Position numbers and translations under genes: made by a program. The notes beneath the pieces were generated by a model, which had not been told where the DNA came from, did not search any database, and saw nothing but the letters and a program-made list of their open reading frames with translations. From Fidelibacterota bacterium (GTDB taxonomy: Bacteria > Fidelibacterota > UBA2242 > B5-G15), in assembly GCA_003645825.1 (NCBI GenBank), contig QNCQ01000119.1, positions 1 through 6,183 of the forward strand: DNA of 6,183 bases, in the 5' to 3' direction. The stretch's first letter is position 1, and each line of letters starts with the position of its first letter. Shown here piece after piece: positions 1 through 5,475 of the stretch.

Positions 1-210
1 ATATTTGTCTATGAATAAGCGCACCTCCTTACCCCTCTCTCGCATCCTCGGTATCCTCAGATACCTAAAGTATTTCCTGATTGTATAACCCCATCTCTTT
101 ATCCTGGAAGACCTCTGATAGGGTCTATTACCTATGATTTTATCCCTCTGAACAATCGGTTCTTCTTCTAAAGATTCCTTCAGAATTTCAATTAATTTTG
201 GTTTAACCAT
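1..210 (-). CDS. Probable transposase, N-terminal fragment (cut by window edge)
   Basis: An open frame on the minus strand starts at an ATG at 210-208 and runs 70 codons to the window edge without a stop. The predicted peptide begins MVKPKLIEILKESLEEE and later reads YQRSSRIKRWGYTIRK, then RYLRIPRMRERGKE and LFIDKY. An acidic helix, a GY-containing basic stretch and then 'LRIPRxR' followed by a 'DKY' end resemble the N-terminal region of IS256/Mutator-type transposases, where a zinc-free DNA-binding part precedes the DDE catalytic core. The core itself would lie to the left, outside the window. A weak AGG lies about 8 bases before this ATG; an in-frame ATG at 225 is an alternative start with no SD. 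Family assignment is by pattern memory only. It could also be a decayed remnant or another transposase family. Confidence 0.5.
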   Translation of the reverse strand, partial: MVKPKLIEILKESLEEEPIVQRDKIIGNRPYQRSSRIKRWGYTIRKYFRYLRIPRMRERGKEVRLFIDKY

Positions 211-257
211 AGAAAATACCTGCATAATGAAATTGCTGAGTGTTATATTGGTTTTTA

Positions 258-309
258 GAGGTAAATAAGGTATGGGTACCTCCTTTCCATAGTTGATTGG
301 GGATACCTC
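258..309. repeat. Cluster of GAGGTA / TACCTC repeats upstream of the transposase fragment
   Basis: Within about 50 bases there are GAGGTA (258-263), AGGTA (268-272), TACCTC (277-282) and TACCTC (304-309). AGGTA and TACCT around TGGG (273-276) form a 5-bp inverted repeat with a 4-base loop. The two TACCTC copies form a direct repeat 27 bases apart, each preceded by GG or GGG and followed by a T-rich run. The cluster lies just upstream of the transposase fragment, so it may be part of that element's end, for example transposase binding sites. It could also be an operator for the divergent symporter gene, or chance. The rest of 211-363 shows no gene I can support. Confidence 0.3.
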
Positions 310-363
310 TCTTATTTCTATTCAAAATTTCAACAGAAAATTTAACAGACCCAACATTTCCCC

Positions 364-391
364 TTGAATTTAACTTTTCTTTTCTTATACT
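364..391 (+). promoter_or_regulatory. Sigma-70-type promoter of the symporter gene
   Basis: A -35 like TTGAAT (364-369) is followed by a 16-base spacer and a -10 of TATACT (386-391). The predicted start of transcription near 398 leaves a leader of only about 20 bases before the ATG at 419. A weak SD, AAGGT (404-408), lies in that leader. The element is read by eye against the TTGACA/TATAAT consensus: four of six and five of six matches. Confidence 0.5.
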
Positions 392-418
392 ATCTACGAG
401 AAAAAGGTAGTAATAGCG

Positions 419-1657
419 ATGAAACGAGGAATTTTAAAAAAGATATCGCTGCCAGGGTGGATTTTCATCAGTATAATTCTCGGAGTAGCTGCAGGACTAT
501 TGTTAAAAGAGCGAATTTATAGTTTTTCCGCAACTATTGGAGACATTTTTCTCAATCTGCTAAAAATGATTACCCTTCCTCTAATTTTTACCTCAATCTC
601 TACGGGAGTTATAAGTGTCGGTGGTTCGAAAAATTTAGGAAGGGTGGGGTTAAAAACAATCCTCTACTATATTTTATCAAGCCTCGTAGCTATAGTAACA
701 GGGCTATTACTAACAAACACGATAAAGCCAGGTGCTGACACAAGCTTTTTTACTTCCAGCGTAGAGAGCTCATCCGTGGATATTCAATCGCTTTCTATCA
801 GAGATATAATATTAAAAATTTTTACTCCGAATATTTTTAACTCCTTTGCCCAAGGAGAAATGTTGCCCGTTATATTTTTCTCCTTACTCATTGGGTTTTT
901 TGTTACAAGACTTCGGAAAAAACAGCGTCTGCTATTGTCCGACATCCTGCAAGCCGGCTTTGAGCTAATGATGAAGATAACCGGATTTATTCTCAAACTG
1001 GCCCCTGTGGGTATTTTTGGAATCATGGCAAAGATTGTTAGTTCAACAGGGCTCCAGGTTTTTGGTAATCTTGGGAAATATTTTTTCACGGTTCTATCAG
1101 GACTGTTAATACATTATTTTCTATCCCTACCCTTGATAGTTTTTCTTTTCACTAAACTAAATCCATATAGACACATGAACAATATGAGCACTGCCCTTTT
1201 GACAGCATTTTCCACAGCCTCATCCTCTGCCACCCTCCCGGTTACGCTCGAATGTGCAGAAGAAAAATCGGGTATCTCAAATAAAATTTCCAGTTTCGTA
1301 TTCCCTCTGGGAGCCACAATCAATATGGATGGTACCGCTTTATATGAATGCAGCGCAGCCATTTTTATCTCTCAGGTGTATGGAATATTTCTCTCAATTC
1401 CTCAGCAAATTGTTGTTGTACTAACAGCGCTGTTAGCTTCCATAGGGGCCGCAGGCATCCCAATGGCAGGACTGGTTATGATGACCGTGGTTCTCAAATC
1501 TGTTGGTTTACCACTTGAAGGTATAGGCATAATCCTGGCTGTAGACAGAATTCTTGACATGATAAGAACCTCTACAAACGTCTGGAGTGACAGCTGCGGT
1601 GCATTAATTATAGCATCCTCAGAGAAAGAGGTAAATATCAATATTTATAATAATTAA
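419..1657 (+). CDS. Dicarboxylate/amino acid:cation symporter (SLC1/DAACS family, glutamate/aspartate type)
   Basis: This 412-residue inner-membrane protein belongs to the GltP/DctA/GltPh family of Na+- or H+-coupled anionic amino acid or C4-dicarboxylate importers, and its length is typical. The N-terminal half has several hydrophobic segments (about 12-29, 44-66, 79-98, 148-163, 187-205, 221-245). The transport core is intact: the serine-rich hairpin 1 motif SSSATLP (268-274), NMDGT of TM7 (302-306), hairpin 2 with GAAGIP (343-348), and TM8 with VDRILDMIRTSTN (375-387). By spacing, D376, D380, R383, T384, N387 and D391 match GltPh D390, D394, R397, T398, N401 and D405. In GltPh, R397 binds the acidic side chain of aspartate, so an acidic substrate is favoured. 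Glutamate would fit the arginine operon downstream, but that link is inferred. Dicarboxylates are the alternative. The ATG at 419 is the first start of the frame and sits just after a promoter; its SD is weak. It is probably a separate transcription unit from argC, with a 344-base gap between. Confidence 0.92.
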   Translation: MKRGILKKISLPGWIFISIILGVAAGLLLKERIYSFSATIGDIFLNLLKMITLPLIFTSISTGVISVGGSKNLGRVGLKTILYYILSSLVAIVTGLLLTNTIKPGADTSFFTSSVESSSVDIQSLSIRDIILKIFTPNIFNSFAQGEMLPVIFFSLLIGFFVTRLRKKQRLLLSDILQAGFELMMKITGFILKLAPVGIFGIMAKIVSSTGLQVFGNLGKYFFTVLSGLLIHYFLSLPLIVFLFTKLNPYRHMNNMSTALLTAFSTASSSATLPVTLECAEEKSGISNKISSFVFPLGATINMDGTALYECSAAIFISQVYGIFLSIPQQIVVVLTALLASIGAAGIPMAGLVMMTVVLKSVGLPLEGIGIILAVDRILDMIRTSTNVWSDSCGALIIASSEKEVNINIYNN

Positions 1658-1735
1658 AAACAATGCAGTTATGCTTTCATGTTTTTAAAATATTATTATA
1701 TTTATCATTAAACATTTTTCAGTATAGAATAAAAG

Positions 1736-1764
1736 TTGAAAAAACACTATAATGTGGTTAAAAT
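1736..1764 (+). promoter_or_regulatory. Candidate promoter of the arginine operon
   Basis: TTGAAA (1736-1741) and TAAAAT (1759-1764) are separated by exactly 17 bases, each matching five of six consensus positions. Transcription would start near 1771, giving a leader of about 230 bases before argC. A perfect TATAAT at 1748-1753 lies between them and could be an alternative -10, but its -35 (TAGAAT, 1725-1730) is poor. I saw no convincing ARG box (the ArgR operator palindrome) over either element. Confidence 0.5.
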
Positions 1765-1784
1765 AAACTGGGTTTTGAAGAGCT

Positions 1785-1898
1785 ATGAAAGAACTAAAAA
1801 CGAAGTTAAAAATAAAAATAGATTCTGAAGCTTCAAACAGCCGTTCTACAAGTTATACCATATCGCATACAACCCCATTCCCTTGTCGCCGAGCATAA
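1785..1898 (+). CDS. Possible 37-codon leader peptide with tandem Arg codons
   Basis: ATG at 1785 opens a 37-codon frame that ends at TAA 1896-1898. It starts about 14 bases after the predicted start of transcription. The N-terminal third is lysine-rich (MKELKTKLKIKID), and the C-terminus reads HTTPFPCRRA. Arg is encoded by CGT (codon 20) and by adjacent CGC CGA (codons 35-36, 1887-1892), two codons before the stop. The SD is weak and close (GAAGAG, 1777-1782). In leader-peptide attenuation, regulatory codons near the end of a short frame sit just before switching RNA structures, and that layout is present here. Two tandem Arg codons are fewer than in classical leaders, so the frame may be chance. 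Confidence 0.3.
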   Translation: MKELKTKLKIKIDSEASNSRSTSYTISHTTPFPCRRA

Positions 1899-1913
1899 TA
1901 GATTAGGGAAGGG
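1874..1913 (+). promoter_or_regulatory. Upstream leader stem that competes with the main hairpin
   Basis: CCC (1874-1876) plus TTCCCT (1878-1883) can pair with AGGGAA (1905-1910) plus GGG (1911-1913), giving nine base pairs with a single bulged A at 1877. The 21-base loop holds the CGC CGA codons and the stop of the small open frame. The right arm shares bases 1910-1913 with the left arm of the downstream hairpin, so the two stems cannot both form fully. A ribosome paused on the Arg codons would cover the left arm. Confidence 0.35.
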
Positions 1914-1966
1914 TCCTGACCCCACAGGAATATTCGACCAAGCCATAAATGTGGGAAAAGGACCCT
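1910..1966 (+). promoter_or_regulatory. Two-part leader hairpin upstream of argC
   Basis: AGGGTCC (1910-1916) pairs perfectly with GGACCCT (1960-1966), and CCCACA (1921-1926) pairs perfectly with TGTGGG (1950-1955). The two stems are separated by a symmetric 4x4 internal loop (TGAC against AAAA) and capped by a 23-base loop. No T-run follows directly; TTTT appears only at 1977-1980, after AGAGCTCT, so a standard intrinsic terminator is not supported. The left arm can instead pair with the argC SD (see 1984-1991). A mobile-element end is another possibility, because GGGTCCTGACCC at 1911-1922 is itself an inverted repeat. Confidence 0.5.
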
Positions 1967-1983
1967 GATAGAGCTCTTTTAAC

Positions 1984-1991
1984 GGGGAGGA
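1984..1991 (+). promoter_or_regulatory. argC ribosome binding site, complementary to the leader hairpin
   Basis: GGGGAGGA sits 10 bases before the argC ATG. GGGG (1984-1987) can pair with CCCC (1920-1923), and AGGAC (1988-1992) with GTCCT (1913-1917), leaving only GA (1918-1919) bulged. That is nine Watson-Crick pairs that would hide the SD, and they use the left arm of the 1910-1966 hairpin. When that hairpin forms, the SD is free. Confidence 0.5.
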
Positions 1992-2001
1992 CAAATTACA
2001 A

Positions 2002-3024
2002 ATGAAAATCAAAGTCGGGATAGTGGGTGCAACAGGTTATACTGGAGAAGAACTGATAAAAACACTACAATATCATCCTTACGTAGAGTTGTCTTTTGCC
2101 ACATCAAACTCACATACAGGCAAAAAGCTATCAGAATTATTTCCCAGTCTTAGTAAATGGAGAAATCTGAGTCTTATTGAAAGCAAACCGGAATCTATTG
2201 GCGATGTAGACGTCGTGTTTTTATGCTTACCAGCCGGGGAAAGTTTTAAATTTGCAAAATACGCTATCTCACAAAATATAAAGGTTATTGACCTCGGGCC
2301 GGATTTCAGGTTTTTAAATCCAAGCAACTACCAAATCTGGTATAATACGGAACACACTCTTCCAGAACTACTTGAGAAAACGGCCTATGGACTCCCCGAA
2401 TTTTTTAGAGACAAAATAAAAAATGCTCAAATAATTGCCAATCCGGGCTGCTATCCTACCTCTATTTTGCTTGGTACTCTCCCCTTGCTGATAGAAAACG
2501 TGATCGAAGCCGATTATATCATTTCAGATTCGAAATCAGGGATGACGGGGGCAGGAAAAACTCCCTTACAGAGAACTCACTTTGTCAGTGCGAACGAGAA
2601 CATTAACCTGTATTCGCCAGGACGATCTCACAGACATGTTGGAGAAATTGAAGAAAAACTCTTTTTATTGACAGGTAAAAATACAAAAGTGCTCTTCAAC
2701 CCGCAGACAGTTCCTGTTAATAGAGGAATTCTATCTACCACCTACTGCAAGCTTAAAGAAAACACAGATAAAAATATAGTTTACAATATCTACGAACATT
2801 ATTATGGCAATGAACCATTTGTCAGATTAGCAAAAGATTTTTACCCGGATTTACATATAGTTCAGAATACAAACTACTGTTACATACATATCCTCCAGCC
2901 CGAGAGCACACAATTCCTGGTTATAGTGTCAGTTATAGATAATCTAGGCAAGGGAGCAAGCAAGCAAGCCATACAGAATTTTAACATAATGTTTGATCTG
3001 GAGGAAACAACATGTCTTATCTAA
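2002..3024 (+). CDS. argC: N-acetyl-gamma-glutamyl-phosphate reductase
   Basis: ArgC carries out the third step of arginine synthesis in the cytoplasm: NADPH-dependent reduction of N-acetylglutamyl phosphate to the semialdehyde. The 340-residue length is normal. The N-terminal Rossmann motif GATGYTG (9-15) binds NADP. The catalytic cysteine is C150 in NPGCYPT (147-153). Other landmarks are SKSGMTGAGKTP (178-188 region), the HRH...EIE block (210-217) with the expected active-site histidine, PVNRGI (238-243) and GKGAS (316-320). Family members often have a proline in HRHxPEIE; here it is HRHVGEIE, a mild variant. The frame starts with MKIKVGIVGA, so the Rossmann strand begins at once and the start is secure. 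It is the first gene of the operon, and its last 13 bases overlap argB, which suggests translational coupling. Confidence 0.97.
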   Translation: MKIKVGIVGATGYTGEELIKTLQYHPYVELSFATSNSHTGKKLSELFPSLSKWRNLSLIESKPESIGDVDVVFLCLPAGESFKFAKYAISQNIKVIDLGPDFRFLNPSNYQIWYNTEHTLPELLEKTAYGLPEFFRDKIKNAQIIANPGCYPTSILLGTLPLLIENVIEADYIISDSKSGMTGAGKTPLQRTHFVSANENINLYSPGRSHRHVGEIEEKLFLLTGKNTKVLFNPQTVPVNRGILSTTYCKLKENTDKNIVYNIYEHYYGNEPFVRLAKDFYPDLHIVQNTNYCYIHILQPESTQFLVIVSVIDNLGKGASKQAIQNFNIMFDLEETTCLI

Positions 3025-3827
3025 ATAAAATTATCCTCATAAAACTTGGTGGCAGTGAGCTTGACAAACCCGGACTTCTGGATGAACTGGGAGAGGAAAT
3101 CCTACGCAATAGAAAGTACACTTTCATTATAGTCCACGGTGGAGGCAAAGAAATAACAAAAGAGTTAGAAAAACATAACATAAAATCAAAATTTATCGAT
3201 GGTCTACGCCTTACCTCAGCCCGGGAAATCAATATAATAGACGAAGTAATAACAAATAAAATAAATAGCCGCATAGTCTCTTTCTGGATAAAAAAGGGAG
3301 TACCGGCTATTGGTCTCTCTGGCTGGAAACACAATCTTTTCGAAGTAAAACCAAAAGAAATAAAGGGACATCAGGCACACTTTGTCGGAGAAATCGTCAG
3401 CGTAAACACAAGTATACTTCTAAAATACTTAGAGAGGAGCTGGATACCAGTAATTTCTCCTATCTCCAAAAATAGCATTGGTTTTAAATACAATGTAAAC
3501 GCTGATGAGGCAGCCGTCGCCATAGCAGCGAGCTTATCAGCTAACAAATTGATTTTTATATCAGATGTTCCGGGAGTCATCATAAAGGACAAACTAATCG
3601 AGAAAATAAGTGTAACAGAAATAGACAATCTAATAAAATCTGGAATCGTGAAAGATGGCATGGCTGTAAAGCTGTTATCAATATTAAAAAGTATCAAATC
3701 TGGAGTGGAAGAGGCAATTATCACTAACTGGAGTTGTCCAGACGTTATCTCAAAAATTCTGAGAAAAGAAAAAGTGCCATTAACCCTTATAAGCGGAGGA
3801 GTAAATGAATACTCAAAATCTACCTGA
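3012..3827 (+). CDS. argB: Acetylglutamate kinase
   Basis: ArgB phosphorylates N-acetylglutamate with ATP, the second step of the pathway. The protein has 271 residues in a single amino acid kinase fold. Visible motifs are KLGGS (11-15), VHGGGKE (41-47), the substrate-binding arginine R66 in GLRLT, NADEAA (163-168), SDVPGV (184-189), and GMAVK with K220. Many homologues read GMIPK at that last place; GMAVK keeps the lysine. The conserved K11 lies close to the N-terminus, so the N-terminal helix that marks arginine-inhibited hexameric kinases is absent, as in the E. coli enzyme. I infer that this one is not directly inhibited by arginine. GGAGGA (3000-3005), inside argC, lies 6 bases before the ATG and supports this start. 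The 3' end overlaps argD by 23 bases. The related LysZ kinase is less likely given argC and argD next to it. Confidence 0.96.
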   Translation: MSYLNKIILIKLGGSELDKPGLLDELGEEILRNRKYTFIIVHGGGKEITKELEKHNIKSKFIDGLRLTSAREINIIDEVITNKINSRIVSFWIKKGVPAIGLSGWKHNLFEVKPKEIKGHQAHFVGEIVSVNTSILLKYLERSWIPVISPISKNSIGFKYNVNADEAAVAIAASLSANKLIFISDVPGVIIKDKLIEKISVTEIDNLIKSGIVKDGMAVKLLSILKSIKSGVEEAIITNWSCPDVISKILRKEKVPLTLISGGVNEYSKST

Positions 3828-4992
3828 GATAGCCAAAAGAACTTTGATCCATTCCTATAAGCGGCCAGACATTGTCTTCGAAAGAGGGAAAGGAGTCTAT
3901 CTTTACGATACCAGTGGGAAACCCTACCTAGATTTCATTTCCGGAATAGGGGTTTCCTCACTCGGACATTGCCACCAGGACCTCGTTGAAGCAGCAAAAA
4001 AACAAATTGAAAAATTATGGCACTGTTCAAACCTCTACCATTCTCCCCCGCATATAGAGCTTGCATTGTTATTAACTCAGAAAACATTCGCAGAAAAAGT
4101 TTTCTTCTGCAATAGTGGAGCAGAATCGGTCGAAACCGCAATAAAGTTCGCACGCAAGTGGGGCCATACAAACAAAGGGGCGGACTGCTACGAAATAATC
4201 AGCTTCAAAAAATCTTTTCATGGGCGAAGCATGGGAGCTCTATCTGCCACAGGGAATGAAAAGTATTGGAAGGGTTTTGAACCAATGCTTGATGGATTTA
4301 AATTCGCGGAATTGAATAACATAAACTCTGTAAAGAAACTCATCTCACAAAAAACATGCGCTGTGATCTTAGAACCAATTCAAGGAGAGGGAGGAATAAA
4401 TCCAGCAGAAAAGGATTTTATTCTGGAATTAAAAGAACTTTCTCGAGAACACAACTTCTTGCTTATCTTTGATGAAATACAATGTGGGCTGGGGCGAACC
4501 GGTTACTTTTCCGCACACGAATACTTTGGCGTAACACCGGACATAATGACCATTGCTAAACCCCTTGCTGGCGGGCTTCCAATAGGAGCTATCTTGACAA
4601 CAAGTAAAGTTGGAGAAAACATCAATCCCGGGGAGCATGGTTCAACTTTTGGTGGGAATCCTGTCACTACAGCTGTTGCAATAGAAGTCGTAAAAAGAAC
4701 AAGTGACAAAAACTTATTAAACAATGTCAGGACCAATGGAGAATACTTAAAATCATTACTGGAAAAACTCAAGGAAAGAACAAACGGAATTACTGATATT
4801 CGAGGAAGAGGTTTTATGATTGGGGTCGAATTCAACAAGAACCCGGAACCTATTATTCAGAAATGCTTCGAAAATGGATTACTTGTATGCAAGAGCGGTG
4901 AAACAACTATCAGGTTGCTCCCACCGCTCATTACAACAAAAGAGCAGATTGAAGAAGCAGTTTCAAAGCTTGAAAAAGCTATACTTTCGTGA
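3805..4992 (+). CDS. argD: Acetylornithine aminotransferase
   Basis: ArgD is a PLP-dependent class III aminotransferase that makes N2-acetylornithine from the acetylglutamate semialdehyde, with glutamate as amino donor. The 395 residues match the family. Landmarks in order: LDFISGIGV (42-50), NSGAES (103-108) at the PLP phosphate, SFHGR (137-141), EPIQGEGG (190-197), FDEIQCGLGRTG (222-233) with D223 contacting the PLP ring nitrogen, the Schiff-base lysine K252 in AKPLAGGLP, STFGGNP (280-286), and RLLPPL (370-375). GGAGG (3795-3799) lies 5 bases before the ATG, inside argB. Some ArgD enzymes also act on succinyl-diaminopimelate in lysine synthesis; sequence alone cannot exclude this. Ornithine aminotransferase is related but unlikely in this operon. 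Confidence 0.96.
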   Translation: MNTQNLPEIAKRTLIHSYKRPDIVFERGKGVYLYDTSGKPYLDFISGIGVSSLGHCHQDLVEAAKKQIEKLWHCSNLYHSPPHIELALLLTQKTFAEKVFFCNSGAESVETAIKFARKWGHTNKGADCYEIISFKKSFHGRSMGALSATGNEKYWKGFEPMLDGFKFAELNNINSVKKLISQKTCAVILEPIQGEGGINPAEKDFILELKELSREHNFLLIFDEIQCGLGRTGYFSAHEYFGVTPDIMTIAKPLAGGLPIGAILTTSKVGENINPGEHGSTFGGNPVTTAVAIEVVKRTSDKNLLNNVRTNGEYLKSLLEKLKERTNGITDIRGRGFMIGVEFNKNPEPIIQKCFENGLLVCKSGETTIRLLPPLITTKEQIEEAVSKLEKAILS

Positions 4993-5001
4993 GGTACAAT
5001 T

Positions 5002-5472
5002 ATGATTGAGAAAGCAAAAGTAAAAGATGTAGAAGCAATTGTAAACCTTGTCAATAGCTTTGCCGCAAAAGGGATAATGCTCGGCATATCAAAAAGCTAT
5101 ACCTATGAACACGTAAGAGAATACATTGTGGTGAAACATAATAACGAAGTAATAGGATGTGGAGCGTTAAAAGTTCACTGGGAGGACATTGCAGAAATTA
5201 GATCTCTGGCAGTTGACTCGAAACACCATGGAAATGGAGTGGGTGCAAAGATAGTAAGATATCTTCTCAAAGAAGCAAGAGAACTCGGAATAAAAAAAGT
5301 TTTTGCTTTAACAATGCAACCTAATTTCTTTAAGAAATTAGGCTTTAAAGAAATCTCAAAAGATGACCTTCCATACAAAATCTGGAAAGATTGCGTCAAC
5401 TGTCCAAAATTTCCTGGATACTGCGATGAAGAAGCAGTAATAATTGAGTTATCAAACGTGAAGGAGGAATAA
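5002..5472 (+). CDS. argA: Short GNAT N-acetyltransferase, probable N-acetylglutamate synthase
   Basis: This 156-residue single-domain GNAT protein most likely acetylates glutamate with acetyl-CoA, the first step of the pathway. The acetyl-CoA motif is SLAVDSKHHGNGVG (68-81), with the pyrophosphate-binding turn HGNGVG; NFFKKLGF (108-115) is the usual C-terminal GNAT motif. The tail LPYKIWKDCVNCPKFPGYCDE (123-143) has C131, C134 and C141 and matches what I recall from short ArgA-type proteins in arginine operons. Classical ArgA (about 440 residues) fuses an amino acid kinase-like domain to GNAT, and that domain, which binds arginine, is missing here. The gene starts 9 bases after argD; GAGG (4991-4994) overlaps the argD stop and lies 6-7 bases before the ATG. 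The function is inferred from family and context; another acetyl acceptor is possible. Confidence 0.85.
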   Translation: MIEKAKVKDVEAIVNLVNSFAAKGIMLGISKSYTYEHVREYIVVKHNNEVIGCGALKVHWEDIAEIRSLAVDSKHHGNGVGAKIVRYLLKEARELGIKKVFALTMQPNFFKKLGFKEISKDDLPYKIWKDCVNCPKFPGYCDEEAVIIELSNVKEE

Positions 5473-5475
5473 AAA

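Noticed and set aside
278..286. Perfect SD-like AAAGGAGGT on the minus strand upstream of the transposase fragment
   Set aside because: No ATG, GTG or TTG lies at a workable distance; the nearest in-frame ATG is more than 50 bases away.
1679..1719. ATGTTT/AAACAT inverted repeat followed by TTTTT after the symporter gene
   Set aside because: The stem is six mostly A-T pairs around a 25-base AT-rich loop; too weak to call an intrinsic terminator.
1721..1775. Possible ArgR box (TNTGNATWWWWATNCANA) over the arginine operon promoter
   Set aside because: The best 18-base match at about 1723-1740 misses the key G and CA positions.
1771..2001. T-box riboswitch upstream of argC
   Set aside because: No T-box core (TGGNACCGCG-like) and no terminator with a T-run were found.
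3371..3724. 117-codon minus-strand open frame within argB
   Set aside because: It lies fully opposite a well-supported gene, is low-complexity and hydrophobic, and shows no recognisable motif.
4820..5005. 61-codon plus-strand open frame overlapping the end of argD
   Set aside because: It is out of frame within argD, whose C-terminal motifs (RLLPPL, K-rich end) are intact; it shows no family features.
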